Source: Fasciolopsis buskii
Lineage: Eukaryota; Platyhelminthes; Trematoda; Plagiorchiida; Fasciolidae
Length of the DNA: 64,000 nucleotides
Direction: 5' to 3'
NCBI GenBank assembly: GCA_008360955.1
Contig: LUCM01005840.1
Span: 65,943 to 129,942, forward strand
The notes beneath the pieces were generated by a model. It was given only the letters and a program-made list of their open reading frames with translations. It ran no database searches and was not told where the DNA came from. Shown here in pieces: positions 1-11,270 of this stretch (its first letter is position 1; the number at the start of each line of letters is the position of its first letter). A program made the position numbers and the translations under genes.

Positions 1-739
1 GACTGTGAATATGCTTACTGGCACTGTGTGGTTGCTGCCTTTCTTCTCATTGTCTTTTGTTGCAGCTCGACCCTCACCCATCCAGCCCAAACGGAAGCTC
101 ATGCACCCAGGGAAAATGGGCTAATTGGCCGCAGGTCCGCACAATGTCATGAACTTAAAACTTATGCCGCACATGAATGCCCGACTGCTCACTGGAAGTT
201 ACGGAGTATCTGATTCACGTTCAGTAATAGACGCCTGACTTTGTGTGTGTTATCGGAAAATTTCTAGAACTTGTTTGGTCACATTGCTCTAAGATTTGGA
301 AGAATCCCTGCAAAATCCTACAGAATAAATTTGCACACTTAAAATTTGTGAATTTTAAGGCAGCATACCTTAATGGAGGGCAACAATCGCAAAACCCACT
401 GGCGGCGAAATCGATGCTGCAGAGTGCACATCAATGGGCAGAAAGAGCGAACTTCGATATAACAGAAAACCTTAGGAACAACGCAGTAATGCTGATCCAT
501 GTTGAAAATGTAGCTACGAGCTTAATCTGACATGATTTGCTAAGTGATAGCCAAAAACTTATTAATCCTAGAGGCGCTCAGGTGGCTCACCTGGGTGTGG
601 CGTCGGTTGGTGATCAGTACATCACGGACGGCCGCATCAAAGCAGACTTCCTGGCCAAGCACTTCAGTTTTCAACAGGGTTGACAGATGATCACAGAGGC
701 CTAGCGCAAGATATCCCCCTGAAGACCATCGGTGATCTT
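1..739. other. unassigned sequence
   Basis: Short open frames occur (28-213 and 243-530 on +), but none shows a recognisable domain, a convincing splice pattern or composition that would support a gene. The right part probably grades into the decayed retroelement that becomes recognisable near 740. Confidence 0.4.
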
Positions 740-1490
740 TTGATAACAGATGGAAATGTATCAAGGCAATTGGAGAAGCTGAACAAAAGCAATGCGGCTG
801 CGCCAGACAATATTAACCATGCATTATCAAGCAATTAGCCGGTATTGTCGCCGGCCTGGTGTGCAGACTTACCCAGGCCAGTACAGACTAAGGTAAAATA
901 TCCAAAGGATGCAGCGCTGTTGCGGTTGCAGCTATAACTAGGGAAGGTTCGAAAGCTGTCATGGAAAATTTCAGGCCTAACCAGCATTTATGCTTGGTGA
1001 TGGAAATGTTAATCACGACCCATGTCCGCCAGTACCTACCTGTGCCTTCAATGCTCTACCAGTTTAGAATGGTCTCATGAAAAATAAATCCTGTTTCGCC
1101 TACTTCTTTTGCTTCCTGGATGAAGTTCATTGAAGGCCACGTGATGGAAATCGGGCTAAAGTAAGTTACCTTGATTCAGCAAGACTTTGCATCCAGTAGA
1201 ATATCGCATAATTTTAATCAGTTTAGAATAATCTGTTATCCGGGAGCAGGCTCACCAGTGGATGAAGGCGTTTCTCACAACGAGGAAATTCTACGCAACT
1301 GAAGGGGATAGATGCGCAGCTAGGCTGGAAGCAACGAGCGGCGTTCCTCAAGGGCCGGTGTTAGGGTCACAATTTTTCCTGCTATCTATCAGTTGTCTAC
1401 CCTATGAACCAAAATAACCTATCAACTTCGCCGACGGTGGTCGGACCTACGGAGAGAGGCGACCTCAGCAGCAATGTAGGGATTTACCCT
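740..1490 (+). mobile_element. CR1/Jockey-like reverse transcriptase remnant
   Basis: This is a broken reverse transcriptase of a non-LTR retrotransposon, read from the + strand with frame changes. In order I see a stretch resembling the pre-fingers segment (EKLNKSNAAAPDNIN near 773-815), a later segment EGSKAVMENFRP (near 945-980) that fits the conserved 'NYRP' region of CR1/Jockey enzymes, then ATSGVPQGPVLG (near 1337-1372), which is the hallmark motif before the catalytic box, followed by a hydrophobic run. INFADGG near 1420-1440 occupies the place of the catalytic YADD box and has lost its second aspartate. In-frame stops and frameshifts show that the copy is dead. No endonuclease part is visible upstream. 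The clade could be CR1 or Jockey; the motif spacing does not separate them by eye. Confidence 0.7.
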
Positions 1491-1897
1491 AGACTGGACT
1501 GACAAGTAAACGTGCCCGTAAATGAGAGAAAAATTCTTTTTTTGATCCCGAAGCACAGAAAACCTCGGGGTAACATGTGGCCAGGGACTGTTAAATATGG
1601 ACCCATTTCGCACAATGCAGGAACCAACGACAATCCGCTTTTCAGGCTTAAAACGGACGATTCGGTTTACCGCGGCAGTCCAAAAGGTCAGAGGTGAAAT
1701 AATTGGAGTGAATTCTGCATTTTTGCGCAGCAAGTCGGAGGTGTGCGCACTCCTGCACAAGGCCTTAACAAGACAGCATATGAAACACTGTTTGTAGGTT
1801 TGGTTCTCCTTCGTCAAAAAGGAAGGCGTTTGTCTTTAGCGGTTACAGCGGATGGATTTGTTCCCGCGGGTCTCTTGTTTAAACGAACGAAGACGTT
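1491..1897. other. unassigned, downstream of RT remnant
   Basis: This may be the decayed 3' part of the preceding retroelement. Open frames on both strands (for example 1422-1817 on -) overlap one another and carry no motif that I recognise. Confidence 0.35.
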
Positions 1898-2112
1898 CCA
1901 TCGCGGTTGCATTTGCATGGCACACGCAAGCAGAGCTCATAAGCAACCGTCAAATGAGCCAAAGGCCTACGGCTTTCGACTGTCTTTTCGCCGTACCGGA
2001 CGGGGGGATCGATTGTCATTATTGCAGTCGTATAGAGCCGAGTTAGGGTGACGCACGAGTGATCACAACGGTTGAGGGCAGACAAACGTAATACGATATC
2101 CGCGTGAAGACA
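1898..2112 (+). repeat. 215-bp dispersed repeat, copy 1
   Basis: This sequence recurs in the same orientation at 7351-7565 with about a dozen substitutions and no indel, that is about 94% identity. Both copies begin with ccatcgcggttgcatttgca and end with the same gcgtgaagaca. One reading frame stays open through both copies (…RAHK-PSNEPKAYGF…SYRAELG), but it matches no family I know. It could be a fragment of a longer transposon or a SINE body; no tRNA-like A/B boxes are obvious. Confidence 0.85.
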
Positions 2113-3839
2113 TCGGGCTTTGCAAATTGCTCAGTCCGACGTAACTGACTGGTCACGCGAACTTCTATTCCTTTTACTAATGCCCTTCTCGCCGTTTCCC
2201 CCTTTCCAGGGGTAAATTTCATCGTTGTTTTTATTGCCGACTGGTTTCCGCCTTGAGTACTTATGGGTACGTTCTCCTATCAGTATCATTTGACAAGTTT
2301 CATCCACGTTATTTTTCACATGCAGTGCTGTCTCCACGGGGCTAGAACTGTCACCTGACGCAACAGCATCAGACGCAACTCTTTATATACCTTCCATTAA
2401 GCCACCCGATCCTCAACACAGGTCTTATTTGGTTGACATACGGGATAACCAAAAACCTCAGTCATCTTAGACAGGTAGTTGACAGTCTTCATCTGGATGC
2501 AACCCGTCACGACATCAGGGCGTCTTCGCTCAGTTACGGGGGCTTGAGAAAATCAAACGGCCTTTACTAAAGTCAGCAAATCCGACAACTGTTTCCAGGT
2601 TTCGAGCTTGGGAACAGATAGCCCCAAGAGCTACTTTGAGAAAAAAGGCGTCTCAGTTGTATGATGTTCGGCGATAGCCCAGCGTTAACAGAGCTTTGTC
2701 CTCAATGGCTCTAGCGGTATCAGTCTCCTTTGCTCAGCACCAACAGTAATTATTTGCTGGAGGAGACCGGAGAAGTCACTGACGATATCATGTCGCGCTT
2801 TAGCCTAATAGACTCAGCAGCGAACAATTTCCCGTCTTCCATGGCCGCATCCTCGCCTTCATTGGACGACTTAACAACTGATCTTCAAGAATTGACGCGT
2901 CGTCACAACGGCTAGCAGTCGATGGGTATTGGCCACGAGATTCGACAAAGGCTGTAGTCTGTCAACCAAATGCCTTCTTACCCTTACCTGTGCGTCTACT
3001 TGCCCACCAGTGGTCCTCAATTCTTATTACACCAAACGACCAGCCTATATTTAACACCGGCCGACTTCGAGCGCCATTCTCATAGGCCCTCCGCCATTCA
3101 TTTTCTCCGTCGGGGTACTGTAATATCCCTCTGCACACCGGATCCTCGCGATCCACTTCCAGTCAGCTTGCCCAATGCCCCCTATAACTGCCGACCATCA
3201 CTTCACAAAGTCTATTACTAACTACGCGGACCAGTCATCAACATTCACTATCCGTTTGAGAGGAAATGGGATAGAGCCAACTGTTCACTCCGGCGGGTTC
3301 TCTCACCCAGCCCATACTGCAGGTATGCCCGCACCCCTCAGGGGCCTCCAGCTACCAATGGCTCTCCAACTATTCGTCAACTCTCGGTGACCGCGCAAAC
3401 TTTATCCCTACCTACTGCAACCCGCTCCCACGCCTAACCACCGTCACATGGGCTGCTTTACTCTCAGCATCAACGATTTCCACCATGTCAACAATTTTTC
3501 TTGAGAGCTACGGTCCTCCACTAAGAGATTCATCTCTCGGCTCTCATCAAAACATTTCATCACAACCACTGCAATGACCGAATTATATGACTTCGAGCAC
3601 CGCTGAACTTTACTCCCCACCCATGCAGTCATTCGGGAAATTAGTGCTGCCGATGTAGAGACAACTAACTCTAAGGCTGGATGTAATGACGTAGGATTGC
3701 CTTGCCATGGTATAGTATTTACCGACGTACCATCATTCTGCCCTGGGTCGACACTCCGTAACTTAAATGATACAATATTCTCAAAAACGGAGTCCACAAA
3801 AAAAGGCAGAACCATTCAAGAAGTTGGTTGATAATCAAA
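2113..3839. other. unassigned, possible CR1 5' region
   Basis: This is about 1.7 kb with no clear gene. On the + strand several broken frames are rich in Ser, Pro and Thr (2730-2915, 2970-3221, 3175-3390). They lie directly upstream of the endonuclease-like start of the next CR1/Jockey element, so part of the interval may be its 5' region or a decayed ORF1. I see no zinc knuckle, esterase or coiled coil that would prove an ORF1. Confidence 0.3.
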
Positions 3840-5860
3840 ATGACCCTCCCAAGCTTTTGCTGTTTCTACTGAACTTTTGCTCCATATTGGAAAAACGCAA
3901 TCCCTTCGCCTGTTAGCACTCTGCTCAAATTATTACTTCCAACCAGCCATCGAGATTTAGCTCATCAGTGACACTGCACACGATGCAACTTCCATCCTTG
4001 GATATCAACCGCCCGTAAAATGTCGCCTATGTTAGCGTGGGCGACTGCCTCGTTTAGGTCCTTAATTTAATACCAGCCTTATTGCGCAAAGACCCTCTGT
4101 TAAGCTGCGTCAAAGATACCGCGTGGCTCAGAGTTGACGCTAATAACAAAATTCTCCTCATGGGATGCCAATGCCGTCAGCTAGGTTCTTGTCCGAACGA
4201 TCTCTTACACGTGAATGAAGCAATTATCTACACTTCCACCTTACTAGTTCCCAAAGTCGTGCTTCGATGCTCCGAGCATTTGCCGGTCAACCTAAAGTGC
4301 TCCTAGCCGCTTGCTTCTTTCGTTGCTGGTATTAAGCAAGGGGGATGGATACGGCACGCGGCCGACCGGAGAAGATATATATACTGAACCTAACTTTTGC
4401 GATTGGATTAAGGCATACCCATACATCCACTGAAAATAATTTCCCTGGATGCGAATAACTACCCGTCAGCTTCACATTCATATTACCCTCCCATAGTAGC
4501 ATCCCATCTCCAATCTCTAGGCCCTACTTCGGGGCAAAACGAGATCGTCTACTAATTGCGCTTCCCACTTGTAATTGGGAATCCATCTTCTTAGCAGGTT
4601 AGGTGTAAATGGCAACTGACAAGATTTATTCACTCCGACAAGGGTGTCCTGGTAGTATCATCTCGGCACAGACTCACGTGATGCCCACCAAAAAGAAGAT
4701 CCATGGCCGAACAAGCTGCAAAGTCACCAAACTTCCGAAAATGTTTCATGGAATCAGGGACTGCTATTTGATTCTGCGACTTGATTGCCTGTCAAACAAC
4801 TAGAAGCGATAATAAACTCCCATAATAAAATGAAGAACTACGTGCTGCCAACTAGCCAACCCCACAAGCAACTCCGGAATAACTAGATAAGTTGAGAGGC
4901 GATCATGCCGGGCCCTCGGCTGCTTCTATTCACCGCCTCACCTAAAATAACAGTTATCTCGACAACCGTCAAGAAATCACTGAAGCATATGGCAGATTCT
5001 TCGCCTCATCCTCAACAACTGACAGTGGTTTTCCCACTTCGCATTCACCATTTCTGACCTCGTAAAAATTCTCAAAAGCTTCTTTCTTACCGAAAGAGAT
5101 AGCTCCGAAGCTGAAAACAACAAACGTCGGCTACTATTCTGGACCGAACCCGTTACCTCCAGCTATCTTCGGGCGAGTGGGGTAGACATTTCCAAAATGT
5201 TGAAAACATTCAACGTTTCTGTTCGGCGAGGCACTTTCCCCTCCCAAAGGAAAGCCTTTATCATAATCCCCATACGTAAGGAAGGCACACGACTTGGCCC
5301 AGTCAACTATTACCCATACCATGATTGTTTTTAGAGTCATGGAGCGCATGATTAAAAAGCGGCTCGTCACAAATCTTATAGACCGAAAACTTGTCAAGAT
5401 CAGCCAACGTGGATGTCTCAAAAAGAAATCTTACGCTGCATGTAGGAATGATGTTCTAGACAAAATTGCAAAGGCTGCTAATGCCGAAAAGTGTGATAGT
5501 AGTCTTTTTGGATATTTCAAACGTTTTTGATAGGCAGGCTGGTAAACAACATCAAATCCTATGGGATTACCAGCCCTGTACTCTCATAGTTTGCGTTGCA
5601 TCTTTCATCCGGAAGTCAAGTGCATCAAGTAAATGATTTCACCTCGGGCCCCCCGGGTCAGCACCTATTGACTGGTTTTGACTTATCTCCATCCTGTTGT
5701 CGCGTCCACAATGGTCGTCATGTTCATCATGTGACCCCTTCGATTTTCTACGAACCCGGCCATAAAGCAACGTCGCCATCGCTTTCCAGCTAGAACCAGC
5801 GCCTGCGATATGTACCTGTGGTGCATTTAAGCCTGATAGCAAGCCTTGCAAAATCCTGAC
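3840..5860 (+). mobile_element. decayed CR1/Jockey-like LINE
   Basis: The remnant has an APE endonuclease and a reverse transcriptase in order on the + strand. LLFLLNFCSILEK near 3858-3896 fits the conserved start of a CR1-type AP endonuclease. WLRVDANNKILLMGC near 4123-4167 fits the central endonuclease strands. The reverse transcriptase follows: FPSQRKAFIIIPIRKEGTR (near 5238-5295), where CR1 enzymes have a 'W…V.P.FKKGD' segment; then, after a frameshift, VMERMIKKRLVTNLIDRKLV (near 5336-5395) with a downstream SQRG that resembles the usual SQHGF; then a degenerate TSGPPG near 5640-5665. The span is about 2 kb, against more than 3 kb for a full element, and it is riddled with stops. It is a fossil with no coding capacity. 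Boundaries are approximate. Confidence 0.7.
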
Positions 5861-7350
5861 AGTCGATTACCTGGTACTGATGTAAAACTGGAAATCTAAT
5901 GCCTAGCGCACCAGATGTAGGTTCTGACCCGGGTAGTAAACACACTCAAGTTTCATGTCTGGTTTTTGTTCTCGTGTTTCCACTGTCCCATCGTTGTACA
6001 GTTTTGACTTTGCCCTGTCCGCGCCTCTCAGAAATCGAGAAATGTACGCGTTATTATAGCATTCAGCCGGTGTCGAGGCAGGTGCAGCAGATCCTGACCG
6101 AAGGTACCGTTTCCGACATCAGTCAAAGGTTACTGCAAGTGCCATAGCCGCTTTTGGGGATACCAGACATTGTAACCTGGAGTGTACATTCCCAAAAGAA
6201 ACGAGAAGTAGGTTTCCGGCTCGTGGTTGTGGCATAGGACACCGGGCTATTTACCAGCTGTCCCCTCCATTATACAACGGCTTAATTTGTCTCCGACACC
6301 ACACATCAACCTCAACGCAATGGCACAGCCCAGAGTGACAAACCCTATTATTGATCAATTTCGACAGGACAGCTCATTAAGCATAGGCGCTGTACCTATC
6401 AGAGCGTTACCGGATATAATTCTTTGTGGATATGCCTATTGACAGCATCAAACCTGATATTTTGGAATGTGGATTGACCGACGGATTTCTACCTTATGAT
6501 TCTGAACACCTCGATCGGTTCTAGTCGCCAAAAGATCTGCTCGTGGAGCCTTCCGATGGGGCCTGAGACTGCGCCACCCATCACACAGGAGCCACCCCAT
6601 ATACGAATCAGTCATAGCGGGAGCAAGGTAAAACAGCCTATTCCCCCTTCCGATTATGTTACGATTTTTATATCATATGGTTAAATGCTTTTCCATTCGT
6701 GGATGCATAACCGCATTTAATAGGACAACATGGTTGGCACGACAATTCATACGCCGACGCACGTAAAGCCTCCATGTTGCATCGGCAAAAGCAACCCTGA
6801 ACGCCGTTTGCGTGTTTGCCGCTAAGTCAAACATGCGCCGGTGCTGATAAGCATTGATTCCCCCTCTCAGAAGAACCCCTACGATCGAAGCGGCTCTACG
6901 GACTTCGATATAACAACCACTGTCCCCACAGTCGACAGCATTCCTGCACCAATGGGCTTAGGGAGATCAGGATCAGGTCTTCATGTGTAACCCCTTCCGC
7001 CGAATGATGCTAAGTGTGAGACCCGTAAGTATGGAATGCAGTCAGATCCACCGTTTTGATTGGCACACCGGGCGGGCAGCTAGGCTGGTGGACGACACCT
7101 ATCAAATTCACACCCTAAAGATGTTTTCCAGATTGAAAGTCCGGCTCATGGTCAGGGCCCAGCAACTAGCATTATTGGGATCACCGAGCTAGTGGCATTG
7201 TTTTCCGTTGGCAATAGATGACAAAGCACCAGGAAACCACCAAGTATTGGTGTTGTTATGTATAGTCTAGATCAAAGCCACTCTCCGAATGTCCTGAAGG
7301 AGACCCCTGCATCGGAATAAGGACCACTTGTATAACCGGACATTGACCGT
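5861..7350. other. unassigned, possible LINE 3' part
   Basis: Open frames on + (5899-6147, 6227-6442, 6496-6684, 6983-7192) follow the CR1-like RT without recognisable motifs. The first may be the thumb and C-terminal part of the same element. I see no tail of short tandem units that would mark the 3' end. Confidence 0.3.
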
Positions 7351-7565
7351 CCATCGCGGTTGCATTTGCATGGCACACGCAAGCAGAGCTCATAAGCTCC
7401 CGTCAAATGAGCCCAAGGCCTACGGCTTTCGACTGTCTTTTTGCTTTACCGGTCGGCGGGATGGGTTGTCATTATTGCAGTCGTATAGAGCCGAGTTGGG
7501 GTGTCGCACGAGTGATCACAACGGTTGAGGGCAGACAAACGTAATACGATATCCGCGTGAAGACA
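7351..7565 (+). repeat. 215-bp dispersed repeat, copy 2
   Basis: This is the second direct copy of the 1898-2112 sequence, offset by 5,453 bp without indels. The substitutions are spread along the copy, so the two have diverged for some time. Flanking bases differ immediately outside both ends, which defines the unit well. Confidence 0.85.
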
Positions 7566-8010
7566 CTAGGTCCTGGACACGAAAATTTGAGTGGCAGGTG
7601 CGATGTGATAAGAGTAAAGGCCCTTCTTGTTAGACAGAGTGAGACAAAGGGTGGCTTACTGGGTACTGTGAAGTTTGTAAGCGATTTGTCGGTTCCTGCC
7701 CCTGTTGGTCTTTTTCCTCAGGACTTGGACTTTCGCACGCGTATGCGTGAGAGGGATACTGCAGTGACACGATCAAAAATGTTGTTTAGACCGCCGTTAT
7801 TTAGTAATGGGACCGACTGCGCAGTGATTTGGATACCACGTGGAGCGTGGCCCCGTCTACAGCGGCACTGGATCAAAACTGCGATACGGTAAATCCTGAT
7901 GTAAGACAGGAAAAAATAAAGCGTTGGTAAGTTTTTAATTGTACATTCCACCATCGTTGATTTAAACCGCGAAATACTGAAACCTGTAATACATCTCGCC
8001 GTCAGGGTCA
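7566..8010 (+). other. unassigned open frame region
   Basis: A 111-codon open frame (7557-7892) runs through here on +. It has no domain that I recognise, and an overlapping minus frame is of similar length. I do not call a gene. Confidence 0.3.
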
Positions 8011-8012
8011 GG

Positions 8013-8090
8013 TGGGTGGACAAGCGGATAAGATCGTGGTGTTTGGAGATTCAGATCGCAGGTGCGAACCTTCCCAACACCGGCAAACTT
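8013..8090 (+). repeat. tRNA-like SINE head
   Basis: The sequence tggacaagcgg fits the Pol III A-box consensus TRGYNNARNNG, and ggtgcgaacctt, some 40 bases on, fits a slightly degenerate B box (GGTTCGANNCC). The A-box sequence resembles those of the minus-strand heads near 10.68 kb and 18.45 kb, which suggests one tRNA-derived SINE family. The body downstream is not clearly delimited. Confidence 0.45.
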
Positions 8091-10435
8091 CCCCACTTGG
8101 CAGCCTTCTGGTAGCTGTACCCCCCTCCCAGAAACCGAAGCGCATTGTTATTTCATTGACAAAGGAAGTCAAAGAGAGAAAATATTCTCGGTTAATTTCA
8201 GTGAGATCCATTAAAGTAGACCAAGAAGAGGTGGGTGCCCTATGCAGTTGGATACTACCGAAGGAATTCCAGACACTCGAATGAAGCGGGGCAAAACTTG
8301 TTCCGTGAAGCCGAGCCAAAGTAAACTGAAGTGAAGTTGTTTGTTTGCTTCAACTATCGGCTTATGATTCCCCGCTCCTCCGAAACCCCTTACTGACTCT
8401 TTGTGGTGTCTAGTTATTCTTATTTAAACGAAGGGATGCCGGTTAGCAGCCGCTCATTCCATGGAAATTTCAACTAGAATATTGTTTCTTTTCCACTTTT
8501 GTTTGCATCGGGTTTTAAATTATAGCTCGAGATTTTGACGCCCGGCAACCTATTTCATGAGATGCTTTCCAAGGCGCTGGATACAGCGGACACTTTTGTT
8601 GTGACCTATTGCGAGCACCGCTTATAGCCCTTGGTTTTGATTTGATGTGGGACGCTCTAGGCTCTGTCGTGAGAATATCATGCGTCTTATTACATGCATC
8701 ACACAGGGGCATTTTTACTGCGCTCCTATGAGGTAACGTGCAGATTGAGATTGGACACTAGTGAAGAAGGCCAGTTCCGACGGGCAGAAATGAGGCCTCT
8801 GTCAATCAAAGACTGTTGTACTTGGCAAATTGAAAAACTGGGGGGGGGGCTGCTTAGGGAAAAGAAAGATAGGATATCCCGCCCGTCATGTTCGTCACCG
8901 CAGCGTGCAAGTAATGTCGGGCCCATTGGCCTGATGAAGGATACTGAACTACAGGGGAAATAAGGATAAATATGGGTCTCTATTTTTGGATGACCTACCA
9001 AGTGTTAATAATTCCCCACGGAAGCTTCCCTGCCAGCCGCCGTTGGAATTTCAGGAGACCCCACTTTCCCGTCCTGGTAACATCGGGATTACTCTAAGGG
9101 TTAAGGTCATTCCCGGTATTCGCGTATTTCTCAGATATTTGGGTCAAGGTACTTCGAAGGTAAAGTAATACCTGCCGGAAGACGGAAAAACGTTTACCCC
9201 CCTCCCCCTAAAACACGATAGGACACGGCGGAAAGAGCAGCCAACTTAGCTCATCTCCAGGTACATCAAATTGAGAGTTGTTTCGTTGCCTCGTGGCGGT
9301 GTTGAACACACATCATCGGAAGAGTGTATCCGGAGTGCCAGTGTTAGCCCAGCTGAGTATCCAATGTTGTCCTTACTTTGTCTCCTGTCTACTCCGATAT
9401 CTTGCGACAATACCAAAGCATCAGAGAATAAAGAAGGAGCAAGGGCACAGGAGATAGAATAGGATAAATAGACAACACGGCAGAAAAAAAGTAGAAACTG
9501 ATAAGAATGGCGACGGAGGAGGGCAAAGAAAAGGATAAAAGAGGAAAAAGAATAAATGGGACCAGTTACCTCTCCATGCAATCATCACATTTTAACAGCT
9601 GTTGTTGGCTATCGTTACTTCTCATTTGCTTTTTTGTCCCGATGTGCCTACTGCAGTTTCCCACTTAACATAGTTGTTTTCTAATTTTGGCTCGCCCCAC
9701 TATTTACACTGACCAAACACTTTTTTTCAGGGTGCGAGGCCTAAGTGTATTCCTTCACGGCCGATGGATAGTCACTGACAGGACCAATACAGTCTTCAGG
9801 GCAACTGTCAACGAGAATGGCTGAACGAGGTGCCATAGGAAGCAGTAGATCTCTCTCCTTTCGAAAGAATTGACACTAGATCAGTAGAAGTTTGTTATTT
9901 GAGGCGCTGCATGTTATCAGGTTATTGTTGCTCACTGTTTTCAACGCGGTCCCCCACGACATGTTCCCGCATCTGAGAATATGTCGCCACCAGTCTACCT
10001 TGACTGTTACTTATCCGTTGCACCATACTGCATCAAAGAACGTTCCGTCCTCGAAATCTAACCCCGTAATGAGCAAGCAGAGCAGCTGAACAGCAATCTC
10101 ACCCTCATATAAGTTCCTCTGATGGACGTGAAGAAACTATGTTTCTAATTTAAAACCACAAAACCCTTTTCCAGACTTCTAGAAACGGACGCGCCATGTG
10201 AATCGGACTCCCAAACAGCTATCGCTGTTTCAGTGGAACCTCTGTTTACACCAAAAGTAAACGCAAAAGTCTCTCCTTACAATCATTAAGGAGTACGATG
10301 TCTCATAGGTTGCCATATGCACTGTGCATCATCTCATTATTTGTCGCCGTTCTCTATTCTTTCTTTGCGAACTGCACAGAACGTTTTACATCACTTGGTT
10401 GCTTGAATGACAGTGAACGCCTTAGATTTATTACC
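8091..10435. other. unassigned, no gene seen
   Basis: This is about 2.3 kb with short open frames on both strands (8012-8284 +, 8694-8963 +, 9246-9581 - and others), none with a recognisable product. There is a run of nine G at about 8841-8850 and a purine-rich stretch at about 9425-9560. Confidence 0.4.
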
Positions 10436-10690
10436 CCAGTTGCACTACAGTCCTAGTGGAGAATGCCCCATAGACCCTAGGGCTCACCAGGAATGAGGAA
10501 CCGACAGCCATGACCCAGAAACTTGGAGTGATTCAAAACCTCAAGTTGCGGATAGGTACGGTAACCAGCAAGGTGACGGAATCACTGCCCACCACTAGAG
10601 TCACCGGCGAGTCTAGAATTTTAATGTCGTCTTTGAATGACGCTCTATCCGCTTGACCACTGTCGCTCACTAACACTACTAGTCTCTTTC
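10436..10690 (-). repeat. probable tRNA-derived SINE, minus strand
   Basis: Read on the minus strand, tggtcaagcgg (plus positions near 10657-10667) fits the A-box consensus and is followed by a weak B-box-like ttctagactc. The body downstream shares blocks with the minus-strand sequence at 18240-18455 (for example tttctgggt followed by a ggtt…cggt…cctc pattern). This suggests two members of one SINE family. Ends are approximate. Confidence 0.45.
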
Positions 10691-11270
10691 GAGCTTAAGT
10701 ACTTTTGCTTTTTGTTGATCAAAGCCATTGTCTTCTTACTCATCGTTCAGTAGACGCTCAACTTCTTGCATAACAGTACACATCCCTATGTACCACCATA
10801 TGACGCATCGTTCGGATTCATTTCAAGCCCGGATGATTTTTTACGAAGTCCAGAAGTCAGCTTTTAAGTGTCATGGAGTAAAAGCTTGATGAGGTAATCC
10901 CAGTTGGGTTTAGGACAGAAATTTCGGCCATATCATTCATATAGGCGCCACCTTAAGTAAAGAAAACTACACGGATTAGATAAATCACAGGCGGATCATG
11001 CACCGGCATTTGCAGGAAAAGCAGCCACATTGCTTAAATTCGAGTAATCAAACTTCTGCATTACACCTTGAGAACTATCCTATCCTTCACACGGATACGA
11101 AGGATAAACAGTTGGAATTGAAACTGAACAGAGACGAACCGTATCGTTTGGCGGCCGCCATACACAAATCAGAATTTTCCTGTCTCAGGATTGTAATTAC
11201 CGACAGATGTGATGTGGTGATTGCGTTATATATATATACAGTAGGTTAGAGGATGTTATTTCTCGTAGCT
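10691..11270. other. unassigned, no gene seen
   Basis: An 83-codon + frame (10998-11249) is present but has no motif. A short (TA)n run lies at about 11227-11238. I cannot assign this stretch. Confidence 0.35.

Noticed and set aside
7557..7892. 111-codon + frame
   Set aside because: It starts at the end of the 215-bp repeat and shows no recognisable domain or splice context; an overlapping minus frame is similarly long.
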